A stretch of DNA of 6,377 nt from an uncultured Collinsella sp. (lineage in GTDB: Bacteria > Actinomycetota > Coriobacteriia > Coriobacteriales > Coriobacteriaceae): assembly GCA_937989875.1 (NCBI GenBank), contig CALKBO010000047.1, positions 1 through 6,377 of the forward strand, in the 5' to 3' direction. Of this stretch, positions 1 through 5,611 are shown piece after piece. Position 1 is the first letter of the stretch. Every line of letters starts with the position of its first letter. The notes below the pieces were generated by a model that was given only the letters and a program-made list of their open reading frames with translations, did not search any database and had not been told where the DNA came from. Both the position numbers and the translations under genes were made by a program.

Positions 1-1
1 G

Positions 2-1156
2 ATCTTAATCACCACCGACGAAGAATCTAAACTGCCGGTCAGGAACTTGAAAAATCTGACCAAGCAGCTTTTCGGGATGGCAGATATATATGTCCTTGAC
101 TGGCACGACCGTGCTCTTATGGACACTTATCGAGAGGTCTTTCTGAAGAACACGCCGGCTTATGATTACGGCATGGAATGCTCAAGCCTGAAGATTTACT
201 GTAAGCCGGTCGATCTCACGGTTCCAACTGACAATGAAATGGGGATGGCTTATGCCAAGTATCTGATCGATCGATATACGCGCTACGGTGAAAACCGATT
301 CATAAATGTCCTTCGTCAGGGGATCTGCCGTGCGAGCGACAGGGTGGCTGGGGATATCCTGAGTATCGCCGATGTCCGATGGTTAGATGGAATAGATGAG
401 GCCAAACGCCTCAGTTCACGGATTAAGAAACTGAAGCAGCGGGTGAAAGGCGATTCCGGTGGAAACGAAACGGTTGATTCGCTTCGCGATGAGATAAGCG
501 GTCTTCAAAAGGACATCGCGGACTGGGAGGAAATTGCGAGCGAGTTGGAGACTTCGAACTCGGAAGCGGCTGCAAAAATCGACATGCTCACGCGCGATGC
601 GATGCGACTTGAAAACGAGAAAAGGGCCGTCGAGCGTAAGCTCGAGATGGCAGAACTCGAGCAGCTAAACGCCAATGCGTTAAACGGCATCCGCAAGGCG
701 CTTACGGTAGTGCCTGAAAACCTTACACAGCTGCTTGATTTGGCGAAGGTGCTCTATCCGGACAGAATCGTGATTCTTCCCGATGCCTACAGGAGTGCCA
801 AGAAATTTGACGGCATTTTGACGGAAGAATGGGAAATCTTGGTTGCCGTCGCGACGACGCTCTGGGATCTATGCTTTAAGGAGACGGTGAACGATCGGCT
901 GGGTTCTGAGTTCAAGAAACGAACCGGATATGAGCTGGCTCGCGGAGAGTCTGGAACGACTTGCGCGATGCCCAACTTGATGAAGCTCCGCAAGCGGATG
1001 TACAAAGGCAAGGAGATCGATATCTCGCCGCATATCAAGGGAAGGAACATCAAGGCCGCCTTCCGGCTCCACTTCTATATCGACAGGGATGAGGAGAAGA
1101 TCGTGATCGGACACGCGGGGGAGCACATGGATACCGCAGGGACTCCACGTCGATAA
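2..1156 (+). CDS. Uncharacterised coiled-coil protein, 5' end outside the window
   Basis: I do not recognise a named family. The reading frame is open to the first bases of the window. The residues before the first possible start (TTG at 47) continue a plausible fold: a strand beginning ILITTDEES, a helix, then the strand ADIYVLDW. I therefore treat the gene as 5'-truncated, with about 384 residues present. Counting from the TTG codon at 47, residues 1-110 look like an alpha/beta domain. Residues about 115-210 are rich in Glu, Lys, Arg and Leu in heptad-like spacing and should form a coiled coil, interrupted by a Gly/Ser hinge near 135-140. Residues 220-369 form a second globular domain ending in a strand-rich stretch with IVIGHAGEHMDTAG. 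No signal peptide or membrane segment is visible in this part, so the protein is probably cytoplasmic. A terminator follows the stop, so it is not co-transcribed with the helicase. The function is unknown. The coiled coil suggests oligomerisation or a spacer between sensing and effector domains; this is inference. Confidence 0.85.
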   Translation: MLITTDEESKLPVRNLKNLTKQLFGMADIYVLDWHDRALMDTYREVFLKNTPAYDYGMECSSLKIYCKPVDLTVPTDNEMGMAYAKYLIDRYTRYGENRFINVLRQGICRASDRVAGDILSIADVRWLDGIDEAKRLSSRIKKLKQRVKGDSGGNETVDSLRDEISGLQKDIADWEEIASELETSNSEAAAKIDMLTRDAMRLENEKRAVERKLEMAELEQLNANALNGIRKALTVVPENLTQLLDLAKVLYPDRIVILPDAYRSAKKFDGILTEEWEILVAVATTLWDLCFKETVNDRLGSEFKKRTGYELARGESGTTCAMPNLMKLRKRMYKGKEIDISPHIKGRNIKAAFRLHFYIDRDEEKIVIGHAGEHMDTAGTPRR

Positions 1157-1168
1157 ATCCCCTTTCAC

Positions 1169-1211
1169 AAGAAGGTGCAATCTGTTAATTGTCCAGATTG
1201 TACCTTCTTTT
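1169..1211 (+). terminator. Rho-independent terminator after the coiled-coil gene
   Basis: The left arm at 1169-1184 (AAGAAGGTGCAATCTG) pairs with the right arm at 1194-1209 (CAGATTGTACCTTCTT). This gives a 16-bp stem with one G-U wobble and a 9-base loop. The 3' side runs into TTTT at 1208-1211. The stem starts 12 bases after the TAA of the upstream gene. The T tract is short, but the stem is long and perfect apart from the wobble. It separates the first gene from the helicase operon. Confidence 0.85.
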
Positions 1212-1229
1212 ATGTTTCTGCATAGCATT

Positions 1230-1247
1230 ATGGTATCCTAGTACCAT
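1230..1247. promoter_or_regulatory. Inverted repeat overlapping the helicase promoter, possible operator
   Basis: ATGGTA (1230-1235) and TACCAT (1242-1247) are perfect reverse complements separated by 6 bases. The element covers the -10 hexamer and the predicted start point, where a repressor could block polymerase. No obvious regulator gene is next to it, so the operator role is inference. A 6-bp arm can occur by chance in a non-coding gap, so only the location makes it notable. Confidence 0.35.
1231..1239 (+). promoter_or_regulatory. Extended -10 promoter for the helicase operon
   Basis: TGG followed by TATCCT (1231-1239) matches the extended -10 pattern TGn-TATAAT, with 4 of 6 matches in the hexamer. 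No good -35 is present at 16-18 bases upstream; the best candidate is a weak TTATGT near 1210. That is acceptable for an extended -10 promoter. Transcription would begin around 1245, leaving a leader of about 30 bases before the ATG at 1275. The position directly after the terminator supports a new transcription unit here. Confidence 0.6.
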
Positions 1248-1261
1248 GGTTACATGAGTAC

Positions 1262-1268
1262 AAAGGGG
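1262..1268 (+). promoter_or_regulatory. Ribosome binding site that fixes the helicase start at 1275
   Basis: AAAGGGG lies 6 bases before the ATG at 1275, a normal Shine-Dalgarno distance. The in-frame ATG at 1254 has no purine-rich site before it and would sit less than 15 bases after the predicted transcription start. The ATG at 1246 runs into TGA after two more codons. The start at 1275 is therefore preferred. Confidence 0.7.
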
Positions 1269-1274
1269 ATTGAG

Positions 1275-2567
1275 ATGCCGAGCGGACTGGAACTGTATCC
1301 ACATAATGAAAAGGCGTATCGCAAACTACTGGATATGCTGTCTGAGACCAGGCGTGCGTGCATCATTCATCCTACCGGGACAGGCAAGGCGTTTATAGCA
1401 TACCGTTATGCCTTCGATCATCCGAAGGAGCGAATCATCTGGATGTCACCCTCGACCTATATCGAACAGGAGCAGGAAGCTTCTATCAGGCGTGAACTGC
1501 CGAATTATGAATTCAAGAACATCGAGCGCATGACGTATCAGACTGCCATGCATCGAGCGCAAAAGGGAAACCTTGATATCCATGCCGATACGGTTATTTT
1601 CGATGAGTTCCATCATACGGGGGCACCGCAGTGGTCCCGTGGTGTTGAAGGGGTCATCGAATGCAATCCCGACGCCAATTTGATCGGATTGAGCGCGACT
1701 TCGATTCGATACAGCGATAGCGGCCGAGATATGTCCGATGAACTTTTTGATGGGCATATCGCCTCATATATGTCGTTGACGGATTGCTGGGTTTTAGGCA
1801 TCCTGCCTGTCCCGACATATGTGACTGCCGGGTACAGCATCAACGGCTACATTGAAGATCTCGGCGAGCGCATCGCAAAGGAAGAGAGTGCGGGTAGGCG
1901 GGCGGAGTTGCTGGCTGATTTTAACGAGCTGAGAGATTGCGCGAGCAGGGCAGCGAACCTTCCGGCCATTTTTCAAAAGTACTTTGCGGGAATAGAGAAA
2001 GTGATTGTTTTTTGCCCGAATGTCTTCGAGCTGAATGAAATCGAGAAGATGTGCCCGCGGTGGTTTTCCCGAGTAAACGGTAACGTTCATACCTATGTTG
2101 TCCATAGCTCGAATCCCTTCGGGACGAGTGAATACGATGGGTTCAAAGAGAACGATGATGAGACCGCAATCAAGCTTTTGCTTTGCGTCAACCAGCTTAA
2201 CGAGGGGGTTCACATCAAGGGCGTGGATGCCGTCATTATGGTACGTCGTACCTCGTCGCCGACGATTTTCTATCAGCAGCTTGGGCGTGCATTGACCGCC
2301 GCAGGCAACTTCGAACCGTTGGTCATCGATCTGGTCGACAATTTCGAGATGATCGGGATTGAGCAGATTGTAAACATGATGTCGGAAAGCTACGCTCGGC
2401 TGTCAGATGAAAATGATCCGAAAGAGCTCATTCCGCCTTCAGCCTTCAAGGTCATCGACCATGAGAAGGACGCAAGGCATTTGGCGAAAAACCTTGAACG
2501 ACGGCTCGCATTAAGATCCGAGAAACTGACAATCGATGAGAAGATAGCGCTGTGGAAGGGGCTTTAA
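1275..2567 (+). CDS. SF2 DEAD/DEAH-family helicase (ResIII-like) with a short C terminus
   Basis: This is an ATP-dependent superfamily 2 helicase or translocase that probably acts on DNA in the cytoplasm. Numbered from the ATG at 1275 (430 residues), the motifs in order are: an N-terminal LYPHNEKAY motif near residues 8-16; Walker A PTGTGKAF at 33-40; DExH box DEFH at 110-113; motif III SAT at 140-142; a motif V-like LNEG at 308-311; and motif VI QQLGR at 334-338. Both RecA-like domains are therefore present. Two points are odd. Walker A has Ala39 where Ser or Thr normally binds magnesium after the Lys. The protein also ends only about 90 residues after motif VI, without the repeat region that, from memory, relatives often carry (helicase-associated HA domains). 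A gene for a modular protein follows after 3 bases, which suggests a split system. No methyltransferase or nuclease partner is visible, so a restriction subunit is less likely. The helicase class is secure; the biological role is not. Confidence 0.93.
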   Translation: MPSGLELYPHNEKAYRKLLDMLSETRRACIIHPTGTGKAFIAYRYAFDHPKERIIWMSPSTYIEQEQEASIRRELPNYEFKNIERMTYQTAMHRAQKGNLDIHADTVIFDEFHHTGAPQWSRGVEGVIECNPDANLIGLSATSIRYSDSGRDMSDELFDGHIASYMSLTDCWVLGILPVPTYVTAGYSINGYIEDLGERIAKEESAGRRAELLADFNELRDCASRAANLPAIFQKYFAGIEKVIVFCPNVFELNEIEKMCPRWFSRVNGNVHTYVVHSSNPFGTSEYDGFKENDDETAIKLLLCVNQLNEGVHIKGVDAVIMVRRTSSPTIFYQQLGRALTAAGNFEPLVIDLVDNFEMIGIEQIVNMMSESYARLSDENDPKELIPPSAFKVIDHEKDARHLAKNLERRLALRSEKLTIDEKIALWKGL

Positions 2568-2570
2568 CAG

Positions 2571-3935
2571 ATGACTGACGGGAAAAAGGACCAGCTCAAA
2601 CGGAAAAAGACTCTGGAGTACGAGCTTCGCCGTCTTTATCGTGCGGGCGAGCTGACCGACCAGCAGATTGCCGAGTTGAAGGAAGCCGAGTTTCCATTCG
2701 ATGCCCCTGTTCGCAGAACGGCAAAATCGGTTGTCCGGATTGACGATGGTAAGAGATGGCCGAGCTGCAGTGCAGCGGAAAAAGAGCTTGGGATCACCCA
2801 GGGCTGGATGTCGGATGTGTGCAATATGGCGCTGCGGGGCAAATGGGTCGCAATCAAAAATCAGTTCTATTGTTTTGAGTCGATGTATTCGCCGGATATG
2901 GATCTGACAGAGATTCGAGGACTCGCCGGGTGGATCGTCAATTTGGAAACGGGGGAGATGTTCCCGACTACGACCGAGGCGGCGAAGGCTGCCGGCACAA
3001 GCAGATCGGTAGTCCTAGACCATGTGAAAAACAAGGTCAAGCCTCAGAATAAGAGGTTTTCATATGTGAGGGATTGGGACGGGAAAGTAGGAAGACTTGT
3101 AGATTTGAATGTGCAGATGATTTGTCTTGAGACGGACACCATCTATCACAGCTATGACGAAATCTGTGCCGCAATATGGTCCGATGGATACGGGGAAACG
3201 CGAAAAGAGATCGTTCAGAAGGTCGGAGATGCCATACGGCATGGATGCCCTGCCTTTGATATGCATTGGGCAAATCGTGAGAACTTTGAAGAGAGAAAAG
3301 AAGCCTACATGGAGGAGAAAAGGCTGTGTGCTCGTCCGGTTATCGAGTTGACAACGATGCGCGAGTACGCAGATGTGCACGACGCGCTGAAATTCGGCTC
3401 ACGTTACGTCGACTGGAAGAAGATCGTTGCAATCTGTGATGCGAAGGGCGAGCCGACCAGCGAGGCGACACGCTGGAGGGGTGAACGGTGGTTTTGGAAA
3501 GACGATTGGAAGAAAAATATCAAACTGAAGTCCGGCGAGCGCATTAAGGACATGCAGCCGGTGATCTGCTATGAGCGGGGAAGGTGCGATTATTCGGTTC
3601 TTGAGCTAACGAGGTGGTACGGGTTCGACCATAAGTCTTTACTGAATTCAGGCAAGAAGGGAATCGTTTTTGACGGTCTGACTTGGAGGCTTTTGCGATA
3701 CGACGTGGATTTCGAGAAAAGGCTGAAGGAAACGCCTTTAATCTGTCGAGAGACCGGGAAGACGTTCGATACATTATCCGATTTGCTGGATTTGCTGGAG
3801 AGAGAGCATGAATGTTGCGCATATGATCGTCCATGTCACATGTACGATCTTCAGCGGGCGATCGAGGGCGGTTGGGAGTACAAGGGTTTTCACTTTGAAT
3901 ACATGGTTCCACCTTCCGTTTCAGGAGAACGTTAA
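2571..3935 (+). CDS. Modular protein with about six NUMOD1/IENR1-like repeats, no nuclease domain
   Basis: A 454-residue, probably cytoplasmic nucleic-acid-binding protein. The start is ATG 2571, with GGAAGGGG at 2554-2561 inside the end of the helicase gene and a gap of only 3 bases, so the two are translated together. Residues 19-44 form a basic-to-acidic helical segment (LRRLYRAGELTDQQIAEL, then FPFD). From memory this resembles linkers of helicase-associated proteins. It is followed by about six diverged units of 48-58 residues starting near 53, 121, 182, 256, 329 and 388. Each opens with a strand such as IVNLETGEMF or LICRETGKTF, continues with a helical stretch that in places reads like an S-x-x-EAA-type turn, and ends in a short strand with an aromatic residue (FYCF, RFSYV, GFHFEY). 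This matches NUMOD1/IENR1, the helix-turn-helix-like modules of homing endonucleases. No HNH, GIY-YIG or LAGLIDADG motif is present. It may act as a recognition adaptor for the helicase; this is inference. Confidence 0.85.
   Translation: MTDGKKDQLKRKKTLEYELRRLYRAGELTDQQIAELKEAEFPFDAPVRRTAKSVVRIDDGKRWPSCSAAEKELGITQGWMSDVCNMALRGKWVAIKNQFYCFESMYSPDMDLTEIRGLAGWIVNLETGEMFPTTTEAAKAAGTSRSVVLDHVKNKVKPQNKRFSYVRDWDGKVGRLVDLNVQMICLETDTIYHSYDEICAAIWSDGYGETRKEIVQKVGDAIRHGCPAFDMHWANRENFEERKEAYMEEKRLCARPVIELTTMREYADVHDALKFGSRYVDWKKIVAICDAKGEPTSEATRWRGERWFWKDDWKKNIKLKSGERIKDMQPVICYERGRCDYSVLELTRWYGFDHKSLLNSGKKGIVFDGLTWRLLRYDVDFEKRLKETPLICRETGKTFDTLSDLLDLLEREHECCAYDRPCHMYDLQRAIEGGWEYKGFHFEYMVPPSVSGER
2727..3905 (+). 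repeat. Region encoding six tandem NUMOD1-like modules
   Basis: The approximate module limits are 2727-2879, 2931-3074, 3114-3272, 3336-3503, 3555-3704 and 3732-3905. The units match as protein pattern only. The DNA is not repetitive, so the array is old and diverged rather than a recent tandem duplication. Modules 2 and 6 keep the clearest E-T-G opening (LETGEMF, RETGKTF). Modules 3 to 5 are more degenerate (LETDTIY, LTTMREY, YERGRCD). Modules 3, 4 and 6 have longer middle loops than modules 1, 2 and 5. The boundaries were set by eye. Confidence 0.6.
3923..3927 (+). promoter_or_regulatory. Ribosome binding site for the GTG start at 3938
   Basis: AGGAG lies 10 bases before GTG 3938, inside the last codons of the modular-protein gene. 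The first in-frame ATG is at codon 46, after the first membrane segment and the conserved loop begins. The GTG is therefore needed to include them. The position indicates translational coupling with the upstream gene. Confidence 0.65.
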
Positions 3936-3937
3936 TT

Positions 3938-5404
3938 GTGTTTAGTCTCAACATTAAGCCTCAATATATACCTGCTCGATATTTCTCTTTCTGTGTCCTA
4001 TTGACGGTCTTGCTGGTGACTTTGAGCATTCGCTCCCTACAAGGAGAGTTGTTCATAACCGATGCGCAGTATATGGTTGCCGCCGGCCGTTGGATTATAG
4101 CCAACGGTCATCTGCCGACAACCGATCCGTTATCGATTCATTCGGAATTGACCTATATCTGCCAGCAATATCCTATCTGCATATTAGTTGCAGTTCTCTA
4201 CGACACTTTTGGAGAGATGTCAGTTCGGCTGTTTTTTGCGCTGTTGGACATGGTGGCGGTTCTCTTCATTTGGTACCAAACTTTTCCAAAAGCTGGAAAC
4301 CGCATTCTTCACTGTGCTGTTTCATGCGTATTCGGAGCGGTAATCGTTTATAGCCTTCGGTCGACACCGCGTGCGCTCGATATCCTGTGCCTGGCTGTTT
4401 CCTGGGAGTTGATGGAGAAATACATTAAAAGCCGCGATATTAGATTTCTGTTTGGTTTTCCATTCCTAGGGGTTTGTATAGCCAATCTGCACGGTGCGCT
4501 TTGGCCCTGTGCGATCATGTTGCCGCTTGCCGCTTTATTAGATAGTAAGCTGGATCCGAATGCGCGGGTCGCATTGGCTGTGACGATCTTACTTACGATC
4601 GCTTCCGCAATGCTGAATCCATACGGATTAGACGTGCTGTCGCTTCCGTTTAAGACAATAGGCACGTCAGATATCGCCACGGTTGCCGTGCCGGAACTGA
4701 AACCGATGTTCTCCATCGTTCCGGTTGAAGCAGTGATACTCATTGTCATCTCGGTCGTGCCGGTGATCTTCCATGCCAAGTGCTTGGGATTTAAAAAGAC
4801 GGTATTTTCGTTCGAAACGATGATGATCTCAGGACTGCTCTTTCTATCCCTGATGACATGGCGAAACGAACTTTTGCTGCTTGGCATATTGATGATCGTC
4901 TACAGCACGTGGTGCTGGAAGCTTGAGCCAAAGTGCAAGGTGAGCTCGAAGATGTTAAGCAGGATAGTCTTATTTTCAATCTCTGTGGTTCCACTTGAGT
5001 TTGGAGCGGTTCTGTTTTATAGCACGCTGTCTGCGACCGATCAAAAGTCCATCTCGATTGAAAGAGCGTTTCAGGCAATGAGAGAGGATGGCGCCGTATC
5101 GGGAACGGCAGTCTTGACGGACATTGACCCCGGATGCCGAGCGGAGCTAAACGGGTTCAAGCCGTATCTTGATACCAGAATTGAGGTGTTCAATGGGCAG
5201 AACGGGCAGAAGAATGTACTTGCCGAGGCAGGAAATGCGCTTTCTTCTGGAAGCCTATCGGCCATTTGCGATGACTATGGAATGGATTACGCTGTACTGA
5301 ATTACGGCATCAATGATGTCGGTATTCAAGATTTGGAGGAATCGGGATTCAAGCCGGTCTATAGCGACAATCTGACTGTCTGTTTGAAAAGAAGCACTGT
5401 CTAG
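3938..5404 (+). CDS. Polytopic membrane protein, GT-C glycosyltransferase-like
   Basis: A 488-residue integral membrane protein starting with GTG. Hydrophobic segments lie roughly at residues 13-33, 75-90, 97-114, 122-140, 148-163, 169-187, 188-202, 209-226, 262-280, 292-305, 308-326 and 342-362. That is about ten to twelve helices, followed by a soluble C-terminal domain from about 363. The first extracytoplasmic loop, residues 41-66, has Asp42 and the pattern AGRWIIANGHLPTTDPLS. Residues 227-230 read NPYG. The soluble tail has YLDTRIEVF at 410-418. From memory this combination occurs in uncharacterised GT-C-type proteins that use polyprenyl-linked sugars for cell-surface glycans. The acidic loop is where such enzymes place their catalytic Asp or Glu, but I cannot prove activity. 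The gene starts 2 bases after the modular-protein gene and has no promoter of its own, so it shares the helicase operon. It could be a functional partner or only a passenger from a surface-glycan locus. Confidence 0.82.
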   Translation: MFSLNIKPQYIPARYFSFCVLLTVLLVTLSIRSLQGELFITDAQYMVAAGRWIIANGHLPTTDPLSIHSELTYICQQYPICILVAVLYDTFGEMSVRLFFALLDMVAVLFIWYQTFPKAGNRILHCAVSCVFGAVIVYSLRSTPRALDILCLAVSWELMEKYIKSRDIRFLFGFPFLGVCIANLHGALWPCAIMLPLAALLDSKLDPNARVALAVTILLTIASAMLNPYGLDVLSLPFKTIGTSDIATVAVPELKPMFSIVPVEAVILIVISVVPVIFHAKCLGFKKTVFSFETMMISGLLFLSLMTWRNELLLLGILMIVYSTWCWKLEPKCKVSSKMLSRIVLFSISVVPLEFGAVLFYSTLSATDQKSISIERAFQAMREDGAVSGTAVLTDIDPGCRAELNGFKPYLDTRIEVFNGQNGQKNVLAEAGNALSSGSLSAICDDYGMDYAVLNYGINDVGIQDLEESGFKPVYSDNLTVCLKRSTV

Positions 5405-5439
5405 GAAATCTATCAGCGACCACGGGGAGCGGATCAATA

Positions 5440-5455
5440 GGTGCCGTAGGGCACC
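5440..5455. other. Small GC-rich hairpin downstream of the membrane-protein gene
   Basis: GGTGCC (5440-5445) and GGCACC (5450-5455) form a 6-bp stem with a GTAG loop. There is no T tract, so on its own it is not an intrinsic terminator. It lies 36 bases after the TAG and 8 bases before the larger dyad element. It may protect the 3' end of the operon mRNA; this is inference. Confidence 0.45.
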
Positions 5456-5462
5456 GCATGAA

Positions 5463-5517
5463 AAGCGCATCGCCATACGTCCTGCAAGTCGACTCGCAGG
5501 ACGACTTGATAGCGCTT
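5463..5517. repeat. 55-bp nested dyad element in the gap before fic
   Basis: The outer arms are AAGCGC (5463-5468) and GCGCTT (5512-5517). The inner 26-bp near-palindrome (5478-5503) has 12 of 13 pairs matched: CGTCCTGC and GCAGGACG flank the perfect palindrome AGTCGACT, with one A/C mismatch. Outer and inner arms share almost the same centre, near 5490. The following sequence is CGTAGATT, without a T tract, so a standard terminator does not fit. It could be a protein-binding site, a REP-like element, or an mRNA 3'-end structure for the operon. The gap contains no other gene candidate I trust. Confidence 0.55.
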
Positions 5518-5544
5518 CGTAGATTACATGATGCAATATGTTAG

Positions 5545-5578
5545 TATTATGGTATAATATAAAAAGGGAGAATTCCCT
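5545..5578. promoter_or_regulatory. Two inverted repeats over the fic promoter and start point
   Basis: TATTAT (5545-5550) and ATAATA (5554-5559) flank GGT and enclose the -10 hexamer. AGGGA (5565-5569) and TCCCT (5574-5578) flank GAAT at the predicted transcription start. Either could be an operator or, for the second, a small leader hairpin. The first is partly forced by the AT-rich -10 sequence. No regulator gene is visible in the window. Confidence 0.3.
5550..5558 (+). promoter_or_regulatory. Extended -10 promoter for fic
   Basis: TGG followed by a perfect TATAAT (5550-5558) is a full extended -10 element. The -35 region is weak; ATGCAA at 5531-5536 with a 16-base spacer matches only 3 of 6. 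Transcription should start near 5565, giving a leader of about 47 bases. Ten bases, ATTATGGTAT (5546-5555), are identical to the helicase promoter at 1227-1236. Confidence 0.8.
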
Positions 5579-5611
5579 AAATATCGAATTGAAAAGAAGA
5601 GGCAGGACTTT

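Noticed and set aside
47..1156. TTG at 47 as the true start of the first gene
   Set aside because: The frame is open upstream to base 2 and the upstream residues complete a plausible strand-helix-strand unit. The site before the TTG is weak (AGG only 3 bases away). The gene is more likely cut by the window edge.
1254..1274. Seven-codon N-terminal extension of the helicase from ATG 1254
   Set aside because: No ribosome site before it and too close to the predicted transcription start. ATG 1275 has AAAGGGG at a proper distance.
1275..2567. Helicase as the R subunit of a type I or III restriction system
   Set aside because: It is short, has no nuclease domain, and no methyltransferase or specificity subunit gene is in the window.
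2571..3935. Modular protein as a homing endonuclease
   Set aside because: No HNH, GIY-YIG or LAGLIDADG catalytic signature, and neither flanking gene looks interrupted by an intron or intein.
5463..5517. Intrinsic terminator for the operon
   Set aside because: The dyad is strong but no T tract follows the right arm, so it does not meet the usual definition. It was annotated as a dyad element instead.
505..5536. Several minus-strand ORFs of 60-180 codons
   Set aside because: All lie opposite well-supported + strand genes, with low-complexity or Ser/Arg-rich products typical of antisense reading, and no recognisable domains.
5458..5544. Possible 28-residue ORF starting MKSASPYVLQ between the membrane-protein gene and fic
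   Set aside because: No ribosome binding site. It runs through the dyad element and ends just upstream of the fic -10 box. It is more likely chance reading of structured non-coding DNA.
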